Source: Pseudomonas sp. TTU2014-080ASC
GTDB lineage: Bacteria; Pseudomonadota; Gammaproteobacteria; Pseudomonadales; Pseudomonadaceae
Reading direction: 5' to 3'
Length of the DNA: 64,000 bases
Assembly (NCBI RefSeq): GCF_001446935.1
Contig: NZ_LKKK01000015.1
Location: 164,994-228,993, forward strand
The notes below the pieces were generated by a model, which was not told the DNA's origin, ran no database searches, and saw only the letters and a program-made list of their open reading frames with translations. Both the position numbers and the translations under genes were made by a program. The first letter of the stretch is position 1. Every line of letters starts with the position of its first letter. Below, piece after piece: positions 44,036-52,520 of the stretch.

Positions 44036-44688
44036 AAACACCTGCTGCCTTGCAGAACGCCCTGAACAGCCTGCTGGGCGATGCCAGACTGACTGCAACC
44101 GAACTGCCTGGCACAGAGATCAAATTGTGGCTGATTGATGCGGACAATATGGACCGCGCCTTCAGCCCGGAAGAAACCCGACTGATTCTGGAAGAGCCTC
44201 CGTACTGGTGCTTCTGCTGGGCCAGCGGGTTGGTACTGGCGCGCTGGCTCGCTGAACGCCCGGAGTGGGTGCGTGGCAAGCGCGTGCTGGACTTTGGCGC
44301 AGGCTCCGGCGTCGCCGCAATCGCTGCAGCCAAAGCCGGTGCCGCGGAAGTGGTGGCATGCGATCTGGACCCACTGGCCCTTGAGGCCAGCCGCGCCAAT
44401 GCAGAACTCAATGGTGTCAGTCTCAACTACTCGACGGACTTCTTTCAGGAAGCGGACCGTTACGACCTGATCATCGTGGCCGACGTGCTGTATGACAGCG
44501 CCAACCTGCCTTTGCTTGATGAGTTCCTCAGCCGGGGACGTGAAGCGCTGGTGGCCGATTCACGGGTGCGTAATTTTCAACATCCGCTGTACCAACGCCT
44601 GGATGTGCTGGAGGCCAGCACCTGGCCCGATCTGGCCGAGCCTGCCGAATTCCGCTACGTCAGCCTGTATCATGCGCAGCGCGGGTGA
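44032..44688 (+). CDS. Class I SAM-dependent protein methyltransferase (ETFB-lysine/PrmA-like)
   Basis: The 218-residue protein has the SAM-binding motif VLDFGAGSGVAAIAAAKAGA, the acidic loop ACDLDPLALEAS, and IVADVLYDSANL. An EEPPYWCFCWASGLVLARWL segment upstream is typical of the branch that includes lysine methyltransferases of electron transfer flavoprotein beta and nicotinamide-N-methyltransferase-like proteins. The start is the GTG at 44032, coupled to the lipoprotein gene. The target is unknown. Confidence 0.87.
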   Translation: MKTPAALQNALNSLLGDARLTATELPGTEIKLWLIDADNMDRAFSPEETRLILEEPPYWCFCWASGLVLARWLAERPEWVRGKRVLDFGAGSGVAAIAAAKAGAAEVVACDLDPLALEASRANAELNGVSLNYSTDFFQEADRYDLIIVADVLYDSANLPLLDEFLSRGREALVADSRVRNFQHPLYQRLDVLEASTWPDLAEPAEFRYVSLYHAQRG

Positions 44689-44805
44689 GGCCGGAGGTAA
44701 CGTGACTCTGCGACCGGTAAACCCATCCAAACGCGTGCACCCTTGTATCCGGGCCGTGCGCCCGCATTTATAGTGCAACCGTATTTCGCCCAGCCGAGAC
44801 TGACC

Positions 44806-45678
44806 ATGACCGACAGCCCTTATATTTTTGATGTTTCCGGCAGTGCTAGCTTTGAACAGCTGGTGATCGAAAACTCGTTTCACAAGCCCGTGCTGGTGGA
44901 CTTCTGGGCGGATTGGTGTGCCCCGTGCAAGGCCCTGATGCCGATTCTGGCCAAACTCACCGAGGAGTACCGTGGCGAGCTGCTGCTGGCCAAGGTCAAT
45001 TGCGATATCGAACAGGACATCGTCGCCCGCTTTGGTATTCGCAGCCTGCCGACCGTGGTGCTGTTTAAAGACGGTCAGCCTGTCGACGGTTTTGCCGGCG
45101 CACAGCCGGAATCCGCTATCCGCGAAATGCTCAAGCCCCACGTCGCTGAACCGGCAGCCGTTGCCGAAGACCCGATGGAAGCCGCTCAAGCTGCCTTCAA
45201 TGATGGCCACTTCGCCGAAGCCGAAGCGTTGCTCAAAGCAGTCCTGACTGAAAACAACGAAAACGCCGCCGCACTCATTCTCTATGCCCGCTGCCTGGCT
45301 GAGCGTGGCGAGCTGGGCGAAGCCGAAGCTGTGCTCAATGCCGTCAAAGGTGATGAACACAGACAAGCTCTGGCCGGTGCCCGTGCGCAGCTAACTTTTT
45401 TGCGTCAGGCCGGTGAGTTGCCAGACAGCGCCGAGCTGAAATCCCGCTTGGCACAAAACCCTGAAGACGATGAAGCCTGTTACCAGCTGGCCATCCAGCA
45501 ACTGGCCCGCCAACAGTACGAACCTGCGCTGGAGTCGCTGCTAAAGCTGTTCGTGCGTAATCGCAACTATGCCGACGGTCTGCCGCACAAAACACTGTTG
45601 CAAGTGTTTGAACTGCTGGGCAACGATCATCCGCTGGTGACGACCTACCGCCGCAAGTTGTATCAGGCCATCTACTGA
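44806..45678 (+). CDS. CnoX/YbbN-like thioredoxin with TPR-like C-terminus
   Basis: The 290-residue protein has an N-terminal thioredoxin domain with the intact active site WCAPC and the cis-Pro region SLPTVVLF, then about 170 residues of helical TPR-like repeats. CnoX is a holdase that protects clients from oxidation and hands them to GroEL. E. coli CnoX lacks the first active-site Cys, whereas this protein keeps both, so it could also act as a redox enzyme. The ATG at 44806 gives a standard N-terminus. Confidence 0.92.
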   Translation: MTDSPYIFDVSGSASFEQLVIENSFHKPVLVDFWADWCAPCKALMPILAKLTEEYRGELLLAKVNCDIEQDIVARFGIRSLPTVVLFKDGQPVDGFAGAQPESAIREMLKPHVAEPAAVAEDPMEAAQAAFNDGHFAEAEALLKAVLTENNENAAALILYARCLAERGELGEAEAVLNAVKGDEHRQALAGARAQLTFLRQAGELPDSAELKSRLAQNPEDDEACYQLAIQQLARQQYEPALESLLKLFVRNRNYADGLPHKTLLQVFELLGNDHPLVTTYRRKLYQAIY

Positions 45679-45715
45679 GTTCAGTGCAGCGGGTGGCTCA
45701 TACAGGTGCCCGCGC

Positions 45716-46054
45716 TCAGCCAACCCAGTGATAAACCGGTGCATCTGCGCCGGTTTCCATCCGCACCAACGGGCTGTGCCGCAAGCGCACCAGCAAGCGT
45801 TTACCCGCCGCCTCACCTCCCGCCAAAGCCGCCAGCTGGCTCATTAGCTGAGGCCCCTCGACACTACCGGAACTGCGCAACAACTCCAGCGTGGTTTGCC
45901 AGACCTGATCGTCCGCTGCAGCAGGTTTGGGGACAGCAGCATCGGTAACCGTCTCAACACTCACCTGACTGGCCAACTGCGCCCAATCCTGAGCATCCAT
46001 TTCAATCGTCAAATCAACCGGCCACTGACCGATCTGCCCACGAATACGCACCAT
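45716..46054 (-). CDS. Hypothetical protein
   Basis: A 112-residue soluble protein with an N-terminal beta-like part (VRIRGQIGQWPVDLTIEMDAQDW) and a helical C-terminus that includes MSQLAALAGGEAAGKRLLVRLRHSPLVR. I do not recognise a family. It is convergent with the thioredoxin gene and lies between it and the zinc operon; a hypothetical gene occurs at this place in PAO1 as I recall. The frame and ATG are plausible, and no function is proposed. Confidence 0.7.
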   Translation of the reverse strand: MVRIRGQIGQWPVDLTIEMDAQDWAQLASQVSVETVTDAAVPKPAAADDQVWQTTLELLRSSGSVEGPQLMSQLAALAGGEAAGKRLLVRLRHSPLVRMETGADAPVYHWVG

Positions 46055-46139
46055 TACTCATCCCTCGAACACCAATGCGTAATGCTCCCATGCCCGGGAT
46101 CGCCCGCCAAGCAGCCCTAGCCAGCCCCAGCAAAACCCT

Positions 46140-46152
46140 GTTATAACATAAC
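46140..46152 (+). promoter_or_regulatory. Zur box upstream of the zinc operon
   Basis: GTTAT-AAC-ATAAC is a perfect inverted repeat and fits the GTTATNNNATAAC core of Zur sites in Gammaproteobacteria. It ends 25 bases before the start of the His-rich protein gene, so bound Zur would block the promoter when zinc is sufficient. Confidence 0.85.
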
Positions 46153-46177
46153 GATAAATTGCACTCTGGAGAGTCCC

Positions 46178-46753
46178 ATGCGCCGCTTTTTATTCGCCCT
46201 GCCTGTCGCACTTCTGCCCTTAGCCTGCGTCGCCCATGATCATGCCGAGCACGACCATCAGCACGAAGAACACGGCAGTCTTGGCGCACACGTTCATGGC
46301 TTTGCCGAATTGGATGTGGCGCTGGACGGTCAGACTCTGGAACTGCAATTGAACAGCCCGGCGATGAACCTGGTCGGCTTTGAGCACGAAGCCAAAAGCG
46401 CCGAAGACAAAAGCAAAGTGGCATCGGCCCAGAGCGAACTCGGTAAGCCCGTTGAACTGTTCGGCATCAGCCAAGGCCAATGCAGCGTGACCGCACAGGA
46501 ACTTGAAAGCCCGCTGTTTGCTGACGCCCACGCACACAATGCGCACGATCACGACGACCACAAGCAGGCACACAATGACATCCACGCGCATTACACCCTC
46601 GCCTGCGCGGAGGCGGATAATTTGAAACAACTTGACCTCAGTGAGCTGTTCAAGCGTTTCCCAGCAACCGAGAAAATTAAGGTACAACTGATCGGCCCGT
46701 CTGGTCAGAAAGGCCAAGAGCTGACAGCCGACAGCCCGACCCTAAGTTTCTGA
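46178..46753 (+). CDS. ZrgA-like zinc-binding periplasmic protein (DUF2796)
   Basis: The 191-residue exported protein has a signal peptide ending at CVAHDH, directly followed by a His/Asp/Glu cluster. HGSLGAHVHGFAELDVALDGQ is typical of DUF2796, and a second His-rich loop (AHAHNAHDHDDHKQAHNDIHAH) follows, broken here only to mark its position at 46526-46590. These suit zinc binding. It is the first gene of a four-gene unit behind a Zur box, matching PA4063-PA4066 of P. aeruginosa as I recall. Probable role: capture or delivery of zinc under starvation. Confidence 0.92.
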   Translation: MRRFLFALPVALLPLACVAHDHAEHDHQHEEHGSLGAHVHGFAELDVALDGQTLELQLNSPAMNLVGFEHEAKSAEDKSKVASAQSELGKPVELFGISQGQCSVTAQELESPLFADAHAHNAHDHDDHKQAHNDIHAHYTLACAEADNLKQLDLSELFKRFPATEKIKVQLIGPSGQKGQELTADSPTLSF

Positions 46754-46809
46754 TAGCGGCGCACACCCATTCGCACAAGAACGGCCGGGGCAACCTGGCC
46801 GGCTAGGTT

Positions 46810-47520
46810 ATGACGCAAACGCTGATCGAACTTTCTGAACTGGGCTTTGCCTGGCCCGGCCAGCCTGAACTGCTGGATATTCCTGCATTCACCCTTAGCA
46901 AGGGCGAAACGCTGTTCCTTAAAGGCCCCAGCGGTAGCGGCAAGACCACCTTGCTGGGGCTACTTGGCGGCGTACAGAAACCTGGACGGGGCCGTATCCG
47001 CCTGTTGGATCAGGAGTTAAGCGCACTGCCCGCGTCGGCGCGGGACCGCTTCCGTGTCGATCACATCGGTTACATCTTTCAGCAGTTCAATTTACTGCCC
47101 TTTCTTTCGGTACAGGAAAACATCGAGCTGCCTTGCCACTTTTCCGCAACCCGCGCCAAGCGGGCCGCTCAGCGTTTTGGCAGCGTGCAGGACGCCTGTA
47201 AAGCGCTGCTTAATCATCTTGGCCTATCCCAAAGCGAACTGCTGCAACGCAAGGCCGGGGAGCTTTCCATCGGCCAGCAACAGCGTGTCGCTGCGGCGCG
47301 TGCGCTGATCGGCCAACCGGAGCTGGTGATTGCCGATGAACCCACTTCGGCGCTGGATGCAGACACCCGCGAAGCCTTTATCAAGCTGCTGTTTAGCGAA
47401 TGCCGCAGTGCGGGTTCCAGCTTGCTGTTTGTGAGCCATGACCAGAGCCTCGCTGGATTGTTCGATCGCAACGTCTCATTGGCGGAGCTAAACCGCGCCA
47501 GCCGCGTGACGGAGATTTAA
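46810..47520 (+). CDS. ABC transporter ATPase (LolD/MacB-like) of zinc operon
   Basis: The 236-residue ATPase has Walker A GPSGSGKTTLL, the Q-loop FQQFNLLPFLSVQENI, signature LSIGQQQRVAAARAL, Walker B LVIADEPTSALD and the switch His in FVSHDQSL. It belongs to the mechanotransmission (LolD/MacB/FtsE) group and pairs with the FtsX-type permease three bases downstream. Its operon position implies a role in zinc limitation. The transported or extracted substrate is unknown. Confidence 0.94.
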   Translation: MTQTLIELSELGFAWPGQPELLDIPAFTLSKGETLFLKGPSGSGKTTLLGLLGGVQKPGRGRIRLLDQELSALPASARDRFRVDHIGYIFQQFNLLPFLSVQENIELPCHFSATRAKRAAQRFGSVQDACKALLNHLGLSQSELLQRKAGELSIGQQQRVAAARALIGQPELVIADEPTSALDADTREAFIKLLFSECRSAGSSLLFVSHDQSLAGLFDRNVSLAELNRASRVTEI

Positions 47521-47523
47521 GGC

Positions 47524-48789
47524 ATGTACTTATTGCGCCTGGCCCTTGCCAGCCTGAGCAACCGCCGCTTCACTGCTCTGCTGACGGTATTCGCCATTGC
47601 CCTGTCGGTGTGCCTGCTGCTGGCGGTAGAACGGGTGCGTACAGAAGCGCGCAGCAGCTTTGCCAACACCATCAGCGGTACCGATCTGATTGTCGGCGCG
47701 CGCTCTGGCAGTGTGAATTTGCTGCTGTATTCGGTGTTTCGCATCGGCAACGCGACCAACAATATCCGCTGGGACAGTTATCAACAGATCGCCGCGCACC
47801 CACAGGTGAAGTGGGCGATTCCGATTTCCCTTGGCGACTCTCATCGCGGCTATCGCGTTATGGGTACCAGCCCCCAGTATTTCGAGCATTACCGCTATGC
47901 CCGCAGCCAGTCCTTGATGCTTAAGACAGGCCGACCGTTTGCTGATGACCCTTTTGAAGTCGTGCTGGGTGCCGAAGTAGCGCAAGCCCTGAACTATCAG
48001 ATTGGCACCGAACTGGTTCTGGCCCACGGCGTCGCTACAGTCAGCCTGGTGAAGCACGATGACAAACCCTTCAAAGTGGTCGGCATCCTTGAGCGCACCG
48101 GCACGCCAGTCGACCGCACTCTGCACATTTCTCTGGCGGGCATGGAAGCGCTGCATATCGACTGGCAGAACGGCATGCCTGCTCGCGGGGCTGCCCGGGT
48201 AAGCGCCGATCAGGCTCGCCACATGGATCTTGAGCCGAAACAAATCACAGCGGTGATGCTCGGCCTTAAAAGCAAGATCGCAACCTTTACCTTGCAGCGG
48301 CAGATCAATGAGTTTCGCGGCGAACCACTCTTGGCCATCCTTCCAGGCGTTGCCCTGCAAGAGCTGTGGAGCCTTATGGGCACCGCCGAACAAGCGCTGT
48401 TTGTGATCTCCCTGTTCGTCGTGCTGACTGGCCTGATCGGCATGCTCACAGCGATTCTCACCAGCCTCAATGAGCGCCGCCGGGAGATGGCCATCCTGCG
48501 CTCAGTCGGCGCCCGCCCCTGGCATATTGCATCCCTGCTAATTCTGGAGGCCTTCGCCTTGGCATTGGCCGGTGTCGTGCTCGGTTGCCTGTTGCTTTAT
48601 GCCGGGATTGCCGCAGCGCAAGGCTTTGTTCAGGCCAGTTACGGATTGTACCTACCCCTGAGCCTGCCAAGCCCCTATGAGTGGACGCTGCTCGGCGCTA
48701 TTCTGCTGGCCGCCTTGCTGATGGGAACCCTACCGGCCTGGCGGGCGTACCGCCAATCGCTGGCGGACGGTTTGTCGATTCGTTTATGA
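47524..48789 (+). CDS. FtsX-like ABC permease of zinc operon
   Basis: The 421-residue permease has one N-terminal membrane helix, a periplasmic domain of about 240 residues and three C-terminal helices, the MacB/LolCE topology. The motif NERRREMAILRSVGARPWHIASLLILE (at 48471-48548) is the coupling helix region typical of FtsX-domain proteins. Such systems act on periplasmic or outer-membrane substrates rather than importing solutes. The DUF3299 gene follows immediately. Confidence 0.94.
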   Translation: MYLLRLALASLSNRRFTALLTVFAIALSVCLLLAVERVRTEARSSFANTISGTDLIVGARSGSVNLLLYSVFRIGNATNNIRWDSYQQIAAHPQVKWAIPISLGDSHRGYRVMGTSPQYFEHYRYARSQSLMLKTGRPFADDPFEVVLGAEVAQALNYQIGTELVLAHGVATVSLVKHDDKPFKVVGILERTGTPVDRTLHISLAGMEALHIDWQNGMPARGAARVSADQARHMDLEPKQITAVMLGLKSKIATFTLQRQINEFRGEPLLAILPGVALQELWSLMGTAEQALFVISLFVVLTGLIGMLTAILTSLNERRREMAILRSVGARPWHIASLLILEAFALALAGVVLGCLLLYAGIAAAQGFVQASYGLYLPLSLPSPYEWTLLGAILLAALLMGTLPAWRAYRQSLADGLSIRL

Positions 48790-48797
48790 GGCCGTCT

Positions 48798-49316
48798 ATG
48801 CACCGCTCCCTGCTCGCCGCGCTGTTGGCGCTCGTCATTCCGCTGGCCAATGCCGATGTGCGTCAACTGTCCTGGGAGGAAATGGTTCCGCCAGAGGCTC
48901 CACCTCAGGTGGTCGAGCCCACGCCGCTTCACGATCTCAGCCAACTGGCCAATGCCCTTAGCGAATCCGGCCCCGCCGCCCTGCAGCAATCACCTGACGC
49001 ACCAGTGGTACAGGCGCTGGACGGACAGGCGGTGAAGCTGCCGGGCTACATCGTACCGCTGGACGTGACCGAGGAAGGCCGGGTGATTGAGTTCCTGCTG
49101 GTTCCGTATTTCGGCGCCTGCATTCATGTCCCGCCGCCACCCTCCAACCAGATCGTGCACGTAACCAGCGAGCTGGGCGTCCGCCTCGACGCGCTGTATG
49201 AACCGTTCTGGATCGAAGGCCCACTCAAGGTCGAACACAGCAGCAGTGAACTGGCCGAAGCCGGCTACAAGATGAACGCAGAAAAAATTTACCCCTACGA
49301 CCTGTCGTCAGAATAA
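48798..49316 (+). CDS. DUF3299 exported protein of zinc operon
   Basis: The 172-residue protein has a signal peptide (LLAALLALVIPLANAD) and the DUF3299 core: LPGYIVPLDVTEEGRVIEFLLVPYFGACIHVPPPPSNQ (at 49037-49150). A lone Cys and a His sit in GACIHVPPP, suggestive of a metal or redox site. The ATG at 48798 has a GAGG ribosome site that overlaps the permease stop; an ATGA-overlapping ATG at 48786 is an alternative. It likely works with the ABC pair and the ZrgA-like protein. Confidence 0.9.
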   Translation: MHRSLLAALLALVIPLANADVRQLSWEEMVPPEAPPQVVEPTPLHDLSQLANALSESGPAALQQSPDAPVVQALDGQAVKLPGYIVPLDVTEEGRVIEFLLVPYFGACIHVPPPPSNQIVHVTSELGVRLDALYEPFWIEGPLKVEHSSSELAEAGYKMNAEKIYPYDLSSE

Positions 49317-49396
49317 TTTCGTAAGCCTCTGATTTGCCGGTAAGCGCACATTAATTTTGGACGTTCGTTGCAAAAGTTAGATAGCTAGCTACTTTA

Positions 49397-49410
49397 TTGA
49401 GTTAGATCAA
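49397..49410 (+). promoter_or_regulatory. ANR/FNR-type box upstream of oprG
   Basis: TTGAG-TTAG-ATCAA matches the FNR/ANR consensus TTGAT-N4-ATCAA at nine of ten fixed positions, 71 bases before the OprG start. Oxygen-responsive ANR control of OprG is known in P. aeruginosa. Confidence 0.75.
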
Positions 49411-49480
49411 CTGCGACCTTCGTTCACCCTACTAATATCCAAATCAGCCAATACGAACCGACGTTTTACGGGAGTCAACC

Positions 49481-50167
49481 ATGCGTACTTCTCTTTTCAC
49501 TGCCTCACTGCTGGCTCTTGCCGTTGCCGCCCCGCTGGCACAGGCTCACCAGGCGGGCGATATCATCGTGCGCGCCGGTGCTGTCACCGTTGACCCGCGC
49601 GAAGACAGCGGCAACATCTGGGTGGGTGCGCTGGACACTGCCGTACCTGGCACCAAAGCAACTCTGGACAGCGACACTCAGCTGGGCCTGAACTTTGCCT
49701 ACATGATCACCGACCACGTCGGCATCGAACTGCTGGCCGCCACTCCGTTCAGCCACAGCGTTGGCGTAAAAGGCATGCCGGGGGCGTTCGAAGGTCTGAA
49801 CGGCAAACTGGGTGACATCAAACACCTGCCGCCAACCCTGAGCGTGGTGTATTACCCGCTGGATGCCAAATCCGCCTTCCAACCTTATGTCGGCGCAGGC
49901 ATCAACTACACATGGTTCTTTGACACCGAGCTGACCAGCGCAGCCGAAGGTAAAGGTTTCAACGGCCTGGACATGCAGGACTCTTGGGGCATGGCCTTCC
50001 AGGTCGGCGCGGACTACATGCTGACTGACAACATCATGATCAACGCCCAGCTGCGTTACATCGATATCGACACCAAAGGCACCACCAGCTACGGCGGCGA
50101 GAAAGTTAAAGTCGACGTGGACGTAGACCCAATGGTGTACATGGTTGGCCTGGGCTACAAGTTCTAA
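49481..50167 (+). CDS. oprG: OmpW family outer-membrane protein OprG
   Basis: The 228-residue eight-stranded beta-barrel has a signal peptide ending in PLAQAH, then GDIIVRAGAVTVDPRED, NFAYMITDHVGIELLAATPF, PPTLSVVYYPL and the closing strand VYMVGLGYKF with terminal Phe. OmpW/OprG proteins form narrow hydrophobic channels for small apolar or amphipathic molecules. It is preceded by an ANR-type box and followed by a strong terminator. It sits directly after the zinc operon, as in PAO1. Confidence 0.96.
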   Translation: MRTSLFTASLLALAVAAPLAQAHQAGDIIVRAGAVTVDPREDSGNIWVGALDTAVPGTKATLDSDTQLGLNFAYMITDHVGIELLAATPFSHSVGVKGMPGAFEGLNGKLGDIKHLPPTLSVVYYPLDAKSAFQPYVGAGINYTWFFDTELTSAAEGKGFNGLDMQDSWGMAFQVGADYMLTDNIMINAQLRYIDIDTKGTTSYGGEKVKVDVDVDPMVYMVGLGYKF

Positions 50168-50180
50168 GCCCAACCCCATA

Positions 50181-50208
50181 AAAAAACCGGCCTAAGGCCG
50201 GTTTTTTT
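50181..50208. terminator. Bidirectional terminator after oprG
   Basis: CCGGCC (50187-50192) pairs with GGCCGG (50196-50201) around TAA, flanked by a 6-base A-run and a 7-base T-run. It serves oprG on the plus strand and the epimerase gene (stop at 50222) on the minus strand. Confidence 0.95.
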
Positions 50209-50221
50209 ATGGGCGAATACA

Positions 50222-51160
50222 TTAGCCATTAACCGCCAACAAGCGGCGTAAGCCTTCTTGTACAGGCGTCTGCTCCGGCAGCTTATAGCTTGCCTGCAGG
50301 CGCTGATTATCGGCCCTGGAATGGCGAATATCTCCGGCACGCGCCTGTTGATAACTCACCTCTGGCAAACCACCGCACAGGGTCCCGATCTCAGCGAGCA
50401 ACTGATTCAGACTGACAGCCTGACTCCACCCCACATTCACCGCCCCCTCAACCGCCTCAGGCGCATCCACAGCCTGCAGCAGCAGTTGCACCAGATCTTC
50501 GACATAGAAGAAATCCCGGGTCTGCTCACCATCGCCGAATACCTGAATCGGCAGCCCCTGTTGTGCCCGCTGAGTGAAAATGCTGATCACTCCCGAGTAA
50601 GGCGAGGACGGATCCTGACGCGGCCCGAAAATATTAAAGAAGCGGAAAATCGCAGGCGTCAGCCCGTGAGCGCGCCGGTAGAAATCCAGATACTGCTCAC
50701 TGGCCAGCTTGTCCGCTGCATAAGGCGTCAATGGCGCTTTATCCGCATCCTCAGCCACAGCAGTGCCTTCGCCATTGTTGCCGTACACCGCAGCGCTGGA
50801 GGCAAATACCACACGTTTTACACCGTGTTGACGCATCGCCTCACAGACATTCAGCGTGCCGATAAAATTACTCTGATGGGTGCCAACCGGGTCATCCACA
50901 GAGGCCTGCACTGAAGCCACAGCTGCCAGATGGACAACCGCTGTACACCCGGCCACCGCACGGCTGACCAATTGCGCATCGGCAACATCACCCTGGATAA
51001 ACTGCAAACGCGGGTTATCCACAGGCAGATTAGCGACCTTCCCCATGGACAGATTATCGAGAACACGCACAGTCCGACCTTGAGCCAACAGTGCATCGAC
51101 CAAATGGGAACCGATAAAACCAGCTCCACCGGTCACAAGAACAGTTTGAGAATCAGACAT
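50222..51160 (-). CDS. NAD-dependent epimerase/dehydratase (UDP-glucose 4-epimerase-like)
   Basis: The 312-residue short-chain dehydrogenase-type enzyme would modify a nucleotide sugar. It has the NAD motif TGGAGFIGSHLV, DNLSMGKVANL, a Ser in FASSAAVYG and the catalytic YAADK, then RFFNIFGPRQDP and FVEDL-like DFFYVEDLVQ. The ATG at 51160 overlaps the stop of the upstream gene by eight bases. It is equivalent in position to PA4068 as I recall. The sugar substrate is not identifiable. Confidence 0.92.
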   Translation of the reverse strand: MSDSQTVLVTGGAGFIGSHLVDALLAQGRTVRVLDNLSMGKVANLPVDNPRLQFIQGDVADAQLVSRAVAGCTAVVHLAAVASVQASVDDPVGTHQSNFIGTLNVCEAMRQHGVKRVVFASSAAVYGNNGEGTAVAEDADKAPLTPYAADKLASEQYLDFYRRAHGLTPAIFRFFNIFGPRQDPSSPYSGVISIFTQRAQQGLPIQVFGDGEQTRDFFYVEDLVQLLLQAVDAPEAVEGAVNVGWSQAVSLNQLLAEIGTLCGGLPEVSYQQARAGDIRHSRADNQRLQASYKLPEQTPVQEGLRRLLAVNG

Positions 51161-52037
51161 GACGGTAATAACGATCCAATAACGATGGCAACCCCGAACG
51201 CCAGGCGCGCGGCTTAATGCCAAACGTGTGAAGAATTTTCTTGCAAGCCAGCACGCCGTGCTGAGGCTCTTGGGCGGCATCCGGACGCGCACTGTGCGCC
51301 TGAGGATTAACCTCCTCCAACAGATTGCTCCTGAAGTTGCGAGCCTCACTGATCACAGCTTGCCCCAGTGCCAGTGATGTCGTCGCTTCGTGTCCACCGT
51401 AGTGATAGGTGCCCCAAAGCGGCGAATCGCAATCGAGCTGTTTGAGCACAGCTAGAATCACTCGCGCGGCATCATCAACTGGGGTCGGATTTCCGCGCCG
51501 ATCGTCCGCCAACAACAAAGGCTCAGAACGTGCCGCACGGGTGAGAAAACGACCAAGCAGCCCATCCGGACTGTCATCCATCAACCAGCCAAAACGCAGC
51601 AAAACGTGGCGAGGACAAATCGACCGTACCGATTGCTCAAAGCGCCACAACGCCTGACCACGGCCTTCCAGCGGCTGAGCATCTTCTTTTTCCGAATAGG
51701 CCGTCGCACGCGCGCCATCAAACACACGATAGCTGGAAGGCTGCACCAGGCGAACTTCATGGTACTGGCAAAGCTCAGCCAGACGATCAACAGCCCGCTC
51801 CTGAATTGCAAACTGCTCTGCGCTGACAGACTCAGCCTGAAACCAGTCAAAGTAATAGGCGAGGTTAATCACTACGTCTGGACGCGTCTCATCAATCAAG
51901 GCAGTCAGACTAGCAGGATCCCAGCCAGACTCCGGAGGCCTTGGCGCCAGAAAGCCGATGTCCTCCTCCGCGCCCAAGCGGATCAACGCCTGACCTAATG
52001 AATTACCACCACCTAGCAGCATGAGCCGCATACGCAT
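51153..52037 (-). CDS. RmlD-like NAD(P)-binding sugar reductase, atypical active site
   Basis: The roughly 295-residue protein has a Rossmann start (RLMLLGGGNSLGQALIRLG) and RmlD-type segments (PDVVINLAYYF; SSYRVFDG; TPVDDAARVI). Where dTDP-4-dehydrorhamnose reductases have a YGxxK catalytic pair, this protein reads PLEGRGQALWRFEQ, so Tyr and Lys appear missing. It may be a binding or regulatory homologue. The ATG at 52037 is preferred; six bases further in is another. It is coupled to the following epimerase gene. Confidence 0.8.
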   Translation of the reverse strand: MRMRLMLLGGGNSLGQALIRLGAEEDIGFLAPRPPESGWDPASLTALIDETRPDVVINLAYYFDWFQAESVSAEQFAIQERAVDRLAELCQYHEVRLVQPSSYRVFDGARATAYSEKEDAQPLEGRGQALWRFEQSVRSICPRHVLLRFGWLMDDSPDGLLGRFLTRAARSEPLLLADDRRGNPTPVDDAARVILAVLKQLDCDSPLWGTYHYGGHEATTSLALGQAVISEARNFRSNLLEEVNPQAHSARPDAAQEPQHGVLACKKILHTFGIKPRAWRSGLPSLLDRYYRHV

Positions 52038-52520
52038 AAATCTTAACTCTGAGAAATAAAACGGGTAGTTAACACTTACTGTAGAGCAGCATAAGGCGTG
52101 TACCCACCAGACCGCTCGGATACGCCCCTGTATGAAATCGGAGACTTTCGTACAGAGCCCAGTCAGAAGATACAGTGCTGAAAATGTAATACTTTCGCAA
52201 ACCATGCAGGCATGGGCATGCTTTATCACCGCACTATGCTACCACTGGCAGCTTTCATACCAAACCCACGGCCAGTTGCATTGAATCGCCTTAGCGCTAC
52301 ACGATCTGCAAGCGGCCTGCCGCCACGCGACAGAAAACGTACCCTCCAAGCCTGGTTACGCTAAAATAGCGCCCCAACGACGGCGACGGAAAAGCCTCTG
52401 AGCCACCCAGCGATGGACTTTGTATTTCCATAACAAATACCATTGCGTTTAACAGTCACCTTGGACAATTTAATTGCCCCTTGGACAAAATAAATTGCCT
52501 CCACTTAACAGGAGAACGAT
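52038..52520. other. Non-coding gap between RmlD-like gene and ssb
   Basis: This 483-base divergent gap must carry promoters for both sides. I see no gene, tRNA or clear LexA box (CTG-N10-CAG). The ssb-proximal end holds a tandem 20-base repeat (52461-52500). Confidence 0.5.
52461..52500 (+). repeat. Imperfect 20-base tandem repeat before ssb
   Basis: TTGGACAATTTAATTGCCCC is followed directly by TTGGACAAAATAAATTGCCT. Both copies open with TTGGACAA and end in an AATTGCC block. Each TTGGAC resembles a -35 hexamer, so this could be a doubled promoter or a regulator site. It ends 20 bases before the ssb start. Confidence 0.6.
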
